NCBI RefSeq assembly: GCF_008001035.1 | Contig: NZ_CP042856.1 | Span: 1,240,001-1,304,000, forward strand | Direction: 5' to 3' | Source of the DNA: Salinibacterium sp. dk2585 | GTDB taxonomy: Bacteria; Actinomycetota; Actinomycetes; Actinomycetales; Microbacteriaceae | DNA: 64,000 nucleotides | In this document: positions 40,003 through 50,501 of the stretch, piece by piece | Layout of the letters: each line of letters starts with the position of its first letter | Numbering within the stretch: position 1 is the stretch's first letter | Position numbers and translations under genes: made by a program | The notes under the pieces: generated by a model | Database searches by the model: none | What the model was told of the DNA's origin: nothing | Seen by the model: the letters and a program-made list of their open reading frames with translations, nothing else

Positions 40003-41136
40003 CTAGGGGTGGAGGATCACCTTTGTCCAGCCATCCTCACGACTGTCGAAGCTCTTGTATGCGCCGGGCGCCTCTTCGAGCGAGAGTTCGTGGGACACGA
40101 TCTGGGACGGTGTGGCTCGACCCTGGATGATGAGGTCGCGAAGGCAGCGGTTGTACTTCTTTACTGGGCATTGGCCGCCGGCGATGGAGAGGCCCTTCGT
40201 GAACACTTCGCCGTAGTTGAAGGCGATACGGCCCTCCTTGGCACCCTCCGTGGCCGCGCCCGGGTCCTCCGGAACGTACACGCCGACCACACCGAGCCTG
40301 CCGGTTGCCCGCACGACCTTCACGAGGTTGTCGAGCACCATCTCGGGGTGCTCCTCCCCCGTCGCGTCGTGTGCCTGATACCCGACCGCCTCGACACCGC
40401 AGTCGGCTCCCATGCCGTCCGTGGCATCCATGACCACTTCTTCGATATCGGTCTTCGAGAAGTCGATCGCGGTCGCACCGAACTGCTCGGCGAGAGCCAG
40501 ACGGTCGGGTTCCTTGTCGACGACGAAGATCTGGGAGGCACCACGGATGGCGGCACTGTGCGCCGCCATGAGGCCGACTGGCCCCGCGCCGAAGATCACG
40601 ACGGACTTGCCGGGTGTGACCTGCGCCAGCTCGGTCGCGTGATATCCCGTCGGGAAGATGTCGGAGAGCATCGTGAAGTCCCGCTCCCACTCGTCGCCAG
40701 AGGGAAGCGTGAGTAGGTTGAAGTCGGCCCACGGTACGCGGAGCAACTCCGCCTGCCCGCCCCAGTACGGGCCCATCATGGGGTAGCCGTAGCCCGCGCC
40801 GGGCATGCCCGACGGGTTCGCGCGCAGGCACGCGGAGGTGTAGCCGTCGTTGCAGTTGCGACACGTTCCGCACGCGAGGTTGAACGGCACCGACACGCGA
40901 TCGCCGACCTTGATGCGGTCTACGCCGGGGCCGACCTCCTCGACGATCCCCATGTTCTCGTGTCCGATGACCATGCCCGCATCCATATCGGCCCTGCCCT
41001 CGTAGGGGTGCAGGTCGGAGCCGCAGATGTTGGCCGTCGTAATGCGGATGATCGCGTCACTCGGTGCCTCGATCCTGGGATCGTCGACAGTCTCGACGCT
41101 CACGTCATACGGTCCGTTGAAGACGACGGCTCTCAT
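40003..41136 (-). CDS. zinc-dependent dehydrogenase, formaldehyde-dehydrogenase-like
   Basis: 377 aa; GGAGGGA precedes the ATG. Catalytic zinc ligands in NICGSDLHPYEGR and GHENMGIV, structural zinc CGTCRNCNDGYTSAC, NAD site VIFGAGPVGLMAAHSA. The long insertion YGYPMMGPYWGGQAELLRVPWADFNLL and GDEWERDFTMLSDIFPTGYH are typical of glutathione-independent formaldehyde dehydrogenases. It may detoxify formaldehyde or other aldehydes; the mycothiol pathway in this cell offers an alternative route. Confidence 0.9.
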   Translation of the reverse strand: MRAVVFNGPYDVSVETVDDPRIEAPSDAIIRITTANICGSDLHPYEGRADMDAGMVIGHENMGIVEEVGPGVDRIKVGDRVSVPFNLACGTCRNCNDGYTSACLRANPSGMPGAGYGYPMMGPYWGGQAELLRVPWADFNLLTLPSGDEWERDFTMLSDIFPTGYHATELAQVTPGKSVVIFGAGPVGLMAAHSAAIRGASQIFVVDKEPDRLALAEQFGATAIDFSKTDIEEVVMDATDGMGADCGVEAVGYQAHDATGEEHPEMVLDNLVKVVRATGRLGVVGVYVPEDPGAATEGAKEGRIAFNYGEVFTKGLSIAGGQCPVKKYNRCLRDLIIQGRATPSQIVSHELSLEEAPGAYKSFDSREDGWTKVILHP

Positions 41137-41302
41137 GGTTCATTCCCTCCACAGGTAAAGACGGATGCTTGTGCTGCGCTCGACGCTAGGACTGGCCTCC
41201 GGAGGCGCTCACCCTCACTCGGCGCTTTCACGGAGAACTCACCGACGGATGGCATCGACGTGGCGGGCCGGTTCGTGCGCATATGAGCAGCCCAGATATC
41301 GC

Positions 41303-41308
41303 TACAGT
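41303..41308 (+). promoter_or_regulatory. putative -10 box of leaderless NCS2 permease mRNA
   Basis: TACAGT followed by 6 nt and GTG 41315; no Shine-Dalgarno sequence lies between them. Confidence 0.45.
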
Positions 41309-41314
41309 GATCCG

Positions 41315-42760
41315 GTGACCACGACGACACCATCACCTGCCCGCAATCGCATCGACACGTTCTTCCGCATCACTGAGCGGGGGTCGAATGTCGGACGCGA
41401 GATCCGCGGCGGGCTCGTCACCTTCATGACGATGGCGTACATCGTCATCCTCAACCCGCTCATCCTGGGCGGCACGGAGGATGTCGCGGGCAACGTGCTC
41501 GACGGCCAGCAGCTCGCCGCCGTCACGGGGCTCACCGCCGGTGTTATGACGATCCTCTTTGGCCTCGTCGCGAATCTGCCCTTTGGCCTCGCGGCTGGCC
41601 TCGGCATCAACTCCTTCCTCGCCGTCAGCGTGGTCGGCCAGGTCACCTGGGCGGAGGCGATGGGCCTCGTCGTCATCAACGGGCTCATCATCGTGTTGCT
41701 CTCCGTGACCAAGCTGCGTGAGCTGATCTTCAACGCCGTGCCGGCGCCGCTCAAGACAGCGATCACGGTCGGCATCGGCCTCTTCATCGCCTTCATCGGT
41801 CTCGTCGACGCTGGCTTCGTGCGCTCGAGCGGTGCAGCATCCCCGCCCGTCCAGCTCGGTGAGGGCGGATCGGTCTCAAGCATCCCGACCGTCATCTTCG
41901 TGCTCGGCCTCCTGATCATGGGCGTGCTCATGGCCCGCAAGGTCAAGGGCGCCCTGCTCATCGGAATCGTCGCAACCACGGTCATCGCGATCATCGTGGA
42001 GGCCATCTTCAAGATCGGCCCGTCGTTCACCGAAGAGGGGCCCAACCCGGCCGGCTGGAACCTCAACGTGCCGACGCTGCCAGAGTCGATCGTCTCGATC
42101 CCCGACCTTGGCCTCATCGGCGCCTTCAGCTTCGGCTCCTTCGAGCGCATCGGGTGGCTCGCCGCCATCATGCTCGTCTTCACGCTCGTCTTCACGAACT
42201 TCTTCGACGCGGTCGGCACCCTGACGGGGCTCACGAAGGAGGCCGGCCTCCAGGACGAGACGGGCAACTTCCCCCGCCGACGCAGCGCACTCCTCGTCGA
42301 AGGCATCGGCGCCGTCGCCGGTGGCGCCACCTCCTCGTCGTCCAACACGATCTTCATCGACTCCGCCGCCGGCGTGGGAGAGGGTGCCCGCACGGGCCTC
42401 GCCAACATCGTCACGGGCGTGCTCTTCCTCGCCGCGATGTTCTTCACCCCGCTGACGCAGGTCGTGCCCCTCGAGGTCGCCGGTGCCGCGCTCGTCGTCG
42501 TCGGCGTGCTCATGGTCTCGCAGATCCGCTTTATCGACTGGACCGAGTTCTCGGTCGGCCTGCCCGTCTTCCTCACGGTCGTCGTCATGCCGCTGACCTA
42601 CTCGATCGCCAACGGCATCGGCGTCGGCTTCATCAGCTGGGTCATCGTCCGTGCGCTCTCGGGCAAGGCGCGGGAGATCTCCCCGCTCCTGTGGATCGTC
42701 GCCGTCGGCTTCCTCGTCTACTTCGCGCGCGGCCCCATCGAAACGCTCATCGGCGCCTAA
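41315..42760 (+). CDS. NCS2-family (AzgA-like) purine permease
   Basis: 481 aa from GTG 41315. The N-terminus GGLVTFMTMAYIVILNPLILG, the GLGINSFLAV loop and FTNFFDAVGTLTGLTKEAGLQDE are signatures of AzgA/GhxP purine permeases, with 12-14 membrane helices. TSSSSNTIFIDSAAGVGEGARTGL is also conserved. It imports hypoxanthine, guanine or adenine with protons (family knowledge). Probably leaderless. Confidence 0.93.
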   Translation: MTTTTPSPARNRIDTFFRITERGSNVGREIRGGLVTFMTMAYIVILNPLILGGTEDVAGNVLDGQQLAAVTGLTAGVMTILFGLVANLPFGLAAGLGINSFLAVSVVGQVTWAEAMGLVVINGLIIVLLSVTKLRELIFNAVPAPLKTAITVGIGLFIAFIGLVDAGFVRSSGAASPPVQLGEGGSVSSIPTVIFVLGLLIMGVLMARKVKGALLIGIVATTVIAIIVEAIFKIGPSFTEEGPNPAGWNLNVPTLPESIVSIPDLGLIGAFSFGSFERIGWLAAIMLVFTLVFTNFFDAVGTLTGLTKEAGLQDETGNFPRRRSALLVEGIGAVAGGATSSSSNTIFIDSAAGVGEGARTGLANIVTGVLFLAAMFFTPLTQVVPLEVAGAALVVVGVLMVSQIRFIDWTEFSVGLPVFLTVVVMPLTYSIANGIGVGFISWVIVRALSGKAREISPLLWIVAVGFLVYFARGPIETLIGA

Positions 42761-42781
42761 GCCCACGAGCCGGGCGCAGGC

Positions 42782-43420
42782 TCAACCGAGGTAGCGCCCG
42801 GGGCGGTGGTTCATCGCCAGGATGACGTTGAGCACGACGACGCCCGCCACGGAGGCGAGGACGGTCGCTACATCCGTCACCAGCAAGGCCACGAGCACGA
42901 TGCCCGCATCGAATGCGAGCTGCACGAGCCCCGCGCTCCAGCCGAAGCGATCCTGTAGGTAGAGCGCGAGGATGCCCAGCCCGCCTGCGCTCGCACGGTG
43001 GCGAAACAGCACGAGCATGCCCATGCCCATGAGCACTCCCCCAAGGAGGCAGGCGTAGAGCGGCTCCATGCTGTCGATCTCGAGGAAGAGCGGATGCACC
43101 TCGGCGAAGACGGAGATCAGAACAACGACCGTGGCGGTCTTGACGGTGAATGCGATGCCCATGCGCAACACCGACAGCACGTAGAACGGCAGGTTGACGA
43201 GGAAGAAGGCGACGCCGAAGGGCCAGCCGCTCGAATAACTGATGAGGAAGGCCACCCCGGCGAGCCCGCCCGACACGGCACCGACCTCCTGCAGGAGGAG
43301 CACACCGAACGACATCAGTAGTGACCCGACGACGAGCGCGACGGCATCCTCGGTCGGCCGGTGCGGCTTGATCGAGAGGGCCGTACCGCCGACGAGTCCA
43401 GGGGATGTGTCATCCGTCAC
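42782..43420 (-). CDS. YitT-family membrane protein
   Basis: 212 aa; five or six membrane helices, with ALVVGSLLMSFGVLLLQEVG, GGLAGVAFLISY and the short C-terminal GLGILALYLQDRFGW-like segment of YitT proteins. The C-terminal DUF2179 domain is absent. TAGGTT lies 6 nt before GTG 43420, so the mRNA may be leaderless. Transport function unknown. Confidence 0.85.
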   Translation of the reverse strand: MTDDTSPGLVGGTALSIKPHRPTEDAVALVVGSLLMSFGVLLLQEVGAVSGGLAGVAFLISYSSGWPFGVAFFLVNLPFYVLSVLRMGIAFTVKTATVVVLISVFAEVHPLFLEIDSMEPLYACLLGGVLMGMGMLVLFRHRASAGGLGILALYLQDRFGWSAGLVQLAFDAGIVLVALLVTDVATVLASVAGVVVLNVILAMNHRPGRYLG

Positions 43421-43426
43421 CTGCGA

Positions 43427-43432
43427 AACCTA
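43427..43432 (-). promoter_or_regulatory. putative -10 box of YitT-family gene
   Basis: TAGGTT on the minus strand, 6 nt before the GTG start. Confidence 0.4.
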
Positions 43433-43555
43433 ACGCAGCTGGCGGCCTTCCGACAGATGAGAAGGCTCTCACATGCCCCCAAAGTAGGGGTGCGCCAGTT
43501 AGCGTCATCTTCACGATTCCGGACTGCCGGATGTCTCATCACTGAAGGGATCCAC

Positions 43556-45190
<1,635 letters not shown>

Positions 45191-45217
45191 GTCGAGCTAC
45201 TGAGTGACACCCGCCGC

Positions 45218-45241
45218 GGGCCCCGGAGCGATCCGGGGCCC
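45218..45241 (+). terminator. hairpin terminator after the M28 peptidase gene
   Basis: GGGCCCCGGA and TCCGGGGCCC form a perfect 10-bp stem with a GCGA tetraloop, 28 nt after the stop. The opposite-strand DUF1653 gene ends at 45253, so the hairpin may serve both. Confidence 0.75.
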
Positions 45242-45252
45242 GTGGCGTCCGG

Positions 45253-45510
45253 CTAGGAGAGTTCGGAGTCGCCCATGCGCTCGAAGCGACTGACCTGGCG
45301 ACCATCGACGTCGACTGTTTCGAAGAACATGGCCCGTGGGCGCACCCACAGCTCGCCCGATGCCGAGCGGTACACGACGAACTCCTCGCTCGTCTCACTG
45401 TGGCGGGCAACGTCGATGAGGTCGTAGACGCCACCCTTGAAGTGCCGGTAGCGCCCGCGCAGGTGCGCCGCCGCATCCGGAGCGAGTCCAGAGGGGTCGA
45501 TGCCGCTCAT
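45253..45510 (-). CDS. DUF1653 protein
   Basis: 85 aa from ATG 45508-45510; the start overlaps the upstream stop (ATGA). It has the DUF1653 pattern: LRGRYRHFKGGVYDLIDVA, then EEFVVYRSASGELWVRPRAMFFETV. The fold is a small beta barrel; function is unknown. It is coupled to the HTH/zinc-site protein upstream. Confidence 0.85.
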   Translation of the reverse strand: MSGIDPSGLAPDAAAHLRGRYRHFKGGVYDLIDVARHSETSEEFVVYRSASGELWVRPRAMFFETVDVDGRQVSRFERMGDSELS

Positions 45511-45869
45511 GCCGTCACATCCGCAATGCCGACGAATCGGCTGCCGATGCCCTCGACCTCCTGCCGGTACAGGGCGCCGGGGCTCGGCAGTTCGTCGCGG
45601 GAGTGTTCCTCGCACGTGACGTAGGTGAACTCCGGCCACCACTTCTTCGGCCGCACCGACTCCGTGCGCCCACAGACATCGCAGCGCAGCTCGACCCAGA
45701 CCGGGCGTGCCCCCGCCTTGCGGTTCGCGAGCGACTGGGCGAGCCACTGCGGCGGATGCTCGCGCATCCGTTCGAGCTCGGCCTCCTCCATGCGCGCGGG
45801 AAGCCCGTGGCGCTTCGCCATCTCGAGGGGGATGTCGAGCCGCTGGGCGGCCTCACGTAGCGAGATCAT
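45507..45869 (-). CDS. hypothetical protein with HTH-like start and CxxC site
   Basis: 120 aa from ATG 45867-45869. The N-terminus (SLREAAQRLDIPLEMAKRHGLP) is like a MerR/HTH helix, and the C-terminal part has CDVCGRTE and CEEH, a possible zinc site, with KKWWPEFTYVTCEEHSRDELP between. It overlaps the DUF1653 gene by 4 nt. Function unknown. Confidence 0.75.
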   Translation of the reverse strand: MISLREAAQRLDIPLEMAKRHGLPARMEEAELERMREHPPQWLAQSLANRKAGARPVWVELRCDVCGRTESVRPKKWWPEFTYVTCEEHSRDELPSPGALYRQEVEGIGSRFVGIADVTA

Positions 45870-45909
45870 CGGCCCTACGATACCGGGGCTGATCGCATGC
45901 CGAAGCGTG

Positions 45910-46191
45910 CTAGTGGGCACCCGTGTCCCTCGGCATGTTGATCTCGTCGGGGTCGACAGAGACGTCTCCCTGGTCGTCCTGTCCACCCGTACCGGGCAGC
46001 ACCGCGACATCCGACTCGTCGATGTCGGGATCGTCGAGGGCCGGGCTTTCGCCGATCTGGGAGCGCTGGAGCTCCTGCACTTCGCGCTCGCTTCGAGGAC
46101 TGTCGACCGCGGCGCCCTCGAGCTCGGTCGACTCGTTGTCGTTCTTGATGTCGTCGTGCTTGGCGTTCTCGTGGCTGTCGCTCGTGCTCAT
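45910..46191 (-). CDS. small acidic hypothetical protein
   Basis: 93 aa; GGAGGAGG precedes ATG 46189-46191. The sequence is very rich in Asp/Glu/Ser (SDSHENAKHDDIKNDNEST, then PDIDESDVAVLPGTGGQDDQ) and likely disordered. Similar small acidic proteins are found in actinobacteria, and this one has a good ribosome site. Function unknown. Confidence 0.7.
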   Translation of the reverse strand: MSTSDSHENAKHDDIKNDNESTELEGAAVDSPRSEREVQELQRSQIGESPALDDPDIDESDVAVLPGTGGQDDQGDVSVDPDEINMPRDTGAH

Positions 46192-46262
46192 GATGCCTCC
46201 TCCTTGCGAAACGGTTCGCTCTCCAGCGAAGCACCGCACCGCGGCCGGGGCATGCGGCGGGC

Positions 46263-47012
46263 TCACAGGCTCGCGGCCACTCCCCTGTGCTCGCGCCGAC
46301 GTTCTCGACGACCGCGAAGCAGGCCGCCCCGGATCAGTCCCTCGAGGAGCGTGTTGCAACCCCACACCATCCGCTTGATGATGGCCCCGGGTGAAGCGAA
46401 GGGCCGCGCCGAGATCGTGACCCGCATGGAGTCGTCATAGACGACGCGCACCTGCGGGGGCAGTCGGATGCTGAGGTACAGGTCGTCGTGCACGGCGGGG
46501 GTCGAGACATCGACCCGGGGGCGCGCCGCGATCCACGCGCTGCGGTGCATCGCCATGTTGGAACCGAAGAGGGGCGGCTGGCCCAACAGCAGGCGCATCG
46601 CGCGGAAGTACCCGCCGAGGTAGACGCGCCGCCCGAACCAGCGGATGACGCGCGTCGAGCCGACGAATTCGCCATCGGAGACAACGGCGGCAGGTGCGGG
46701 GGTCTGCTCGAGGCGTGACACGACACGCTCGACCCAGTCGGCCGCGGGAACCGAGTCGGCGTCGAGGCGAGCGACGATGTCGCCCGTTGCGGCGTTGAAA
46801 CCCGCGCAGGTCGCGCGCAGGATGCCACGCACCGGCTCCTCGACCACGCGGGCGCCGAAGTCGAGGGCGACGCTCACGGTGGCATCCGTGCTCGCGTTGT
46901 CGACGACGATGACCTCATCGGGCAGCACCGTCTGTGCCGCGAGGGCCGTCAGGCACTCACGAAGGAGTTCGGCGTCGTTCCAGGACGGAACGATGACGGA
47001 GACCGTGGGCAT
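46263..47012 (-). CDS. GT2-family glycosyltransferase
   Basis: 249 aa from ATG 47010-47012. GT-A fold motifs: VSVIVPSWNDAELLRECLTA, VVDNASTDAT, ARLDADSVPA (DxD) and HDDLYLSIRL near the end. The closing ~40 residues are hydrophobic and basic (IIKRMVWGCNTLLEGLI...RRERRREHRG), perhaps membrane-associated. Acceptor unknown; possibly cell-wall polysaccharide or lipid. Confidence 0.88.
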   Translation of the reverse strand: MPTVSVIVPSWNDAELLRECLTALAAQTVLPDEVIVVDNASTDATVSVALDFGARVVEEPVRGILRATCAGFNAATGDIVARLDADSVPAADWVERVVSRLEQTPAPAAVVSDGEFVGSTRVIRWFGRRVYLGGYFRAMRLLLGQPPLFGSNMAMHRSAWIAARPRVDVSTPAVHDDLYLSIRLPPQVRVVYDDSMRVTISARPFASPGAIIKRMVWGCNTLLEGLIRGGLLRGRRERRREHRGVAASL

Positions 47013-47113
47013 GCTGTGGATTCTAGGCGCGGTCACGACGCGGCGCGCGCGGGATGCCCGTGCAGCGCGTATGGTCAGGAAGGAGCATCCCGCTACCAAG
47101 GAGAGGCCAGGCC

Positions 47114-47227
47114 ATGGCAGACAAATCCGTTCGGAAGTCCAGCGACAAGACTGCAGCGAGCAAGACGCTGAAAGAAAAGCGCCTCGACAAGAAGGACAAG
47201 GCCGCAAGCAAGCGCAAGGCGGAGTGA
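47114..47227 (+). CDS. 37-aa Lys-rich small protein
   Basis: The ATG at 47114 follows AAGGAGAGG (about 10-12 nt upstream). The product is ADKSVRKSSDKTAASKTLKE followed by RLDKKDKAASKRKAE, with Lys/Arg about one third of residues. The same type of Lys-rich peptide, starting ADKSxRKSSxK, is recalled as conserved in actinobacteria. A hairpin terminator follows directly. It is probably nucleic-acid-associated, but the function is not known. Confidence 0.65.
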   Translation: MADKSVRKSSDKTAASKTLKEKRLDKKDKAASKRKAE

Positions 47228-47232
47228 CAACA

Positions 47233-47258
47233 CGAGCCGACCCTGAGGGGTCGGCTCG
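47233..47258. terminator. hairpin terminator shared by the 37-aa gene and DUF5997 gene
   Basis: CGAGCCGACCC pairs with GGGTCGGCTCG across a TGAG loop. The palindrome lies between the two convergent genes. Confidence 0.75.
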
Positions 47259-47265
47259 CTTCGTC

Positions 47266-47628
47266 TTACTTGGCCTTCTTCTCGCGGAGTCGCGCCTTTT
47301 CGTCGCGGACGGCGGCCTGCGTCGCCCGCTCGCGGACCAGCCACTCCGGGCGGTCCTGCAGCAGGGCGTCGATCTCCGCCGTCGTGAGCGCCTCGGTGAT
47401 GCCGCCGCGGGCGAGTCCGGCGTTCGAGACGCCCAGCTTGGCTGCAACGACCGAGCGCGGGTGCGGGCCCGTGCGTCGCAGTTCGACGAGCCACTCGGGC
47501 GGTGACTCCAGCAGCTCGTTCAGTTGGCTGCGGGTCACAGGTGTCGCCTGGAACTCGGCCGGGGTCGCCGGGAGGTACACGCCGAGCTTCTGGGCCGCGG
47601 TTGCTGGTTTCATGGTCTGCTCGGTCAT
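47266..47628 (-). CDS. DUF5997 protein
   Basis: 120 aa from ATG 47626-47628. The N-terminal MKPATAAQKLGVYLPATPAE and ELLESPPEWLVELRRTGPHPR, then ALLQDRPEWLVRERATQAAV, are the DUF5997 marks. The gene sits back-to-back with the LysR-sensor gene (22 nt between starts), a conserved pairing recalled from actinobacteria. Function is unknown. Confidence 0.85.
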   Translation of the reverse strand: MTEQTMKPATAAQKLGVYLPATPAEFQATPVTRSQLNELLESPPEWLVELRRTGPHPRSVVAAKLGVSNAGLARGGITEALTTAEIDALLQDRPEWLVRERATQAAVRDEKARLREKKAK

Positions 47629-47650
47629 CCATCCAGCGTAACCTGAGGGC

Positions 47651-48328
47651 ATGCCTTCGCCCGCCGAGCCCTTCCGCGTCGGAATCGTCCCCGGCGTCAC
47701 CGTGGCCAAGTGGACGCGGGCCTGGAAGGAACGCCGCCCCGGGGTCCCCCTCGAGGTGCTCCCGCTCGCTGAGGCGCAGCAACGTGCGGCGCTCGACGCC
47801 CGAGACGTCGACGTGTGCTTCGTGCGCCTGCCGATCGAGCGCGATGACCTGAACGTCATCCGCCTCTACAGCGAGGTGCCCGTCGTGGTGGTGGCCAAGG
47901 AACATCCGATCAGCCTCTTCGAAGCGGTCACCCAGGCCGACCTCGAGGGAGAAGTCGAGCGACACGAGTCGGCTGCGGATGCCGTCGAGATCGTCGCCGC
48001 TGGCGCTGGCTACGTGCGCCTTCCCCACTCCATCGCCCGGCTGCACGCCCGCAAGGATGTCGCAGCCGTGCCGCTCTCAGACGCGCCCGCGACGGAGGTC
48101 GCCATCGCGTGGCCCATCGACGCGACGAGCGACGACGTCGAGTACTTCGTCGGGATAGTCCGGGGTCGCAGTGCCGCGAGTTCCCGCGGCGCCGCGCCGG
48201 CGAAGGCGGAGTCCTCCCCGCCCGCCAAGCGCCGTGGCGCTGCCACGCCGAAGTCCGGCAAGCCATCCGGAGCATCCGGCAAGTCCTCCCGCGCCTCTCG
48301 CGGCGGCACCCGACGCGGACGGCGATGA
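47651..48328 (+). CDS. LysR-type substrate-binding protein lacking the HTH domain
   Basis: 225 aa. The ligand-binding core (FRVGIVPGVTVAKWTRAWKER, then VDVCFVRLPIERDDLNVIRLY, ISLFEAVTQADLEGE) matches LysR effector domains, but there is no N-terminal helix-turn-helix: the gene begins with the sensor part. A C-terminal tail (residues 180-225) is Arg/Lys/Ser-rich (SGKPSGASGKSSRASRGGTR) and could contact DNA. It may be a co-regulator. Stop overlaps the EEP-family gene by 4 nt. Confidence 0.85.
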   Translation: MPSPAEPFRVGIVPGVTVAKWTRAWKERRPGVPLEVLPLAEAQQRAALDARDVDVCFVRLPIERDDLNVIRLYSEVPVVVVAKEHPISLFEAVTQADLEGEVERHESAADAVEIVAAGAGYVRLPHSIARLHARKDVAAVPLSDAPATEVAIAWPIDATSDDVEYFVGIVRGRSAASSRGAAPAKAESSPPAKRRGAATPKSGKPSGASGKSSRASRGGTRRGRR

Positions 48329-49164
48329 CCGTGCTGGCGCCACACTTGCAGAACGACGCCGCCGTCATCGGTCCCGTAGCGCCCCCGGCCGTGCACATCA
48401 TGAGCTGGAACATCCGTCGTACGATCGCGGGAACCCGAAAGAACAGCCCCGACTTCTGGCCTACCCGGCGTCCGCTCGTAGAGCGCTTGCTCCGTGCGGA
48501 GGCGCCGACGATCATCGGCGTGCAGGAAGCCATGCTGCGACAGGCCGATGACCTCACCGAGATGCTCGGCTCCGACTACAGGCGCGTCGGTCGCGGTCGC
48601 CGGGCCGACGGCCGCGGCGAGGGATGTCCCGTCTTCTACGACACCAGCCGTGTCGAACTCACGGCGTGGTCGCAGTTTGCCCTCTCCCCCACTCCGACGG
48701 TCGCGGGGTCGCGCGGCTGGGGAAACATGGTGCCCCGCGTCGTTGTGCAGGCCAAGTTCCGCACCTTGGCGGGAGCACGCTTCGGCCTGCTCAACGTGCA
48801 CCTCGACCACCTGTCGCGCCGCTCACGCAGGCGATCGGCCGACCTCCTGGCGTCGCTGGCGCAGCGATCTCCCCGCCCGGCGATCGTCATGGGTGACTTC
48901 AATGACGTGCCAGGTTCAGCGACCTACCGCGCACTGCAAGGGGCGGGGCTCGTCGACACCTTGGAGCGCGCTCGCGAGCGGCGAGGCCGAGACGTGGGCA
49001 CCTACTCCGGCTACAAGGCACCCAAGGCGAACGACCCAAGGATTGACTGGATGCTGGCGACGCCCGAGCTGCAGGTGCTCGTCGCCGCCATCAATTCGAG
49101 CCGCTTCGAGGGGCGCGCGCCCTCGGACCACGAGCCCATCCAGTCGGTCATCGAGATCCCCTAG
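48325..49164 (+). CDS. endonuclease/exonuclease/phosphatase-family protein
   Basis: 279 aa from ATG 48325. EEP motifs: [17 protein letters not shown] (catalytic Glu), [20 protein letters not shown] and the final SDHEPI. The His of LNVHLDH and Asp/Asn of GDFND are the catalytic set. Substrates range from nucleic acids to phospholipids. It is coupled to the LysR-sensor gene and converges on hemL with a 4-nt overlap. Confidence 0.9.
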   Translation: MTVLAPHLQNDAAVIGPVAPPAVHIMSWNIRRTIAGTRKNSPDFWPTRRPLVERLLRAEAPTIIGVQEAMLRQADDLTEMLGSDYRRVGRGRRADGRGEGCPVFYDTSRVELTAWSQFALSPTPTVAGSRGWGNMVPRVVVQAKFRTLAGARFGLLNVHLDHLSRRSRRRSADLLASLAQRSPRPAIVMGDFNDVPGSATYRALQGAGLVDTLERARERRGRDVGTYSGYKAPKANDPRIDWMLATPELQVLVAAINSSRFEGRAPSDHEPIQSVIEIP

Positions 49165-50471
49165 GGCGCGACCGCCTCAGCCGTCGCCTTCGCGGCCGCG
49201 GGCAGCGCCTCGAGGATGCGCGACACCGCGGTATCGTCGTGGGCCGCCGTCACGAACCACGCCTCGAAGACCGAGGGCGGCAGGGAGACCCCAGCGTCGA
49301 GCATGGCGTGGAAGAACGGCGCGTAGCGGAACGCCTCCTGCTCCTTCACGGCGGCATAGTCCCGCGGAGCCGAGTCGCGGAAGGCGAAGGAGAAGAGGTT
49401 GCCGGCCCGCTGCACCACGTGCGTGACCCCTTCCGCCGCGAGGGCCCGGGAGACCGCGTCGGCGAGCACGTCTGCGGTGCGGTCGAGGTGCTCGTAGACC
49501 GCGGCATCCGCTGCCCGCATGGTGGCGATTCCCGCTGCGACGGCAAGCGGATTGCCGCTCAGCGTTCCCGCCTGGTAGACGGGGCCGACGGGCGCGAGAT
49601 GGTCCATGATGGCGGCCGAGGCACCCACGGCGGCGATGGGCATGCCGCCGCCGATGACCTTGCCGAAGGTGAAGATGTCGGGCATGTAGGGATGCGCTCC
49701 GCGGCCGTCGACGCCCCACCAGCCGGCCTGCGAGACGCGGAAGCCCGTGAGGACCTCGTCAAGGATGACGAGCGCGCCGTGCTCGTGTGCGATGCGGACG
49801 AGCTCGGCGTTGAACCCCTCATCGGGCGCGACGACGCCCATGTTGGCGGCCGCCGCCTCGGTGATGACGGCCGCGATGTTCGGACCGTGGGTTGAGAACA
49901 CCTCGCGCAGGGCATCAAGGTCGTTGTAGGGAACGACGAGGGTCTGGGCGGCAACCGCGGCGGGCACGCCCGCCGAACCCGGCAGTGCGAGCGTTGCAAT
50001 GCCGGAGCCACCCTCGGCGAGCAGCCCGTCGGAATGCCCGTGGTAGTGGCCGGCGAACTTGATGAGGAGGTCGCGGCCCGTGACCCCGCGCGCGAGGCGG
50101 ATCGCGGTCATGGTCGCCTCTGTGCCCGTCGACACGAGGCGAAGCTTCTCGACGGCGGGGCTGAGGCGCTCGATCACGAGCTCCGCAAGCTCGGTCTCTC
50201 CAGGCGTCGAGGCGCCGAAGGAGAGCCCGCGTGCGGCCGCCTGTTGCACGGCCTCGACGGTTGCCGGATGCGCGTGGCCCAGCAGCGCAGGACCCCAGGA
50301 CGCCACGAGGTCGACGTACTCCCGCCCCTCGACATCCGTGACCATCGCGCCCTTCGCGGAGACGAGGAAGCGGGGCGTGCCGCCGACGGAGCCGAAGGCC
50401 CGCACCGGTGAGTTCACGCCGCCCGGGATGAGTACGCGGGCGCGATCGAAGGAGGAGGTGTTGGAGGTCAT
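49161..50471 (-). CDS. hemL: glutamate-1-semialdehyde 2,1-aminomutase
   Basis: 436 aa. The PLP lysine is in [12 protein letters not shown], with [14 protein letters not shown] and [12 protein letters not shown] as further signatures. It converts glutamate-1-semialdehyde to 5-aminolevulinate, step two of the C5 route after GluTR (hemA). Last gene of the minus-strand heme run (hemE...hemL), 30 nt after hemB. Confidence 0.96.
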   Translation of the reverse strand: MTSNTSSFDRARVLIPGGVNSPVRAFGSVGGTPRFLVSAKGAMVTDVEGREYVDLVASWGPALLGHAHPATVEAVQQAAARGLSFGASTPGETELAELVIERLSPAVEKLRLVSTGTEATMTAIRLARGVTGRDLLIKFAGHYHGHSDGLLAEGGSGIATLALPGSAGVPAAVAAQTLVVPYNDLDALREVFSTHGPNIAAVITEAAAANMGVVAPDEGFNAELVRIAHEHGALVILDEVLTGFRVSQAGWWGVDGRGAHPYMPDIFTFGKVIGGGMPIAAVGASAAIMDHLAPVGPVYQAGTLSGNPLAVAAGIATMRAADAAVYEHLDRTADVLADAVSRALAAEGVTHVVQRAGNLFSFAFRDSAPRDYAAVKEQEAFRYAPFFHAMLDAGVSLPPSVFEAWFVTAAHDDTAVSRILEALPAAAKATAEAVAP

Positions 50472-50501
50472 GGCGGATCCTTGTGGTCTCGGCGTAAATT
50501 G

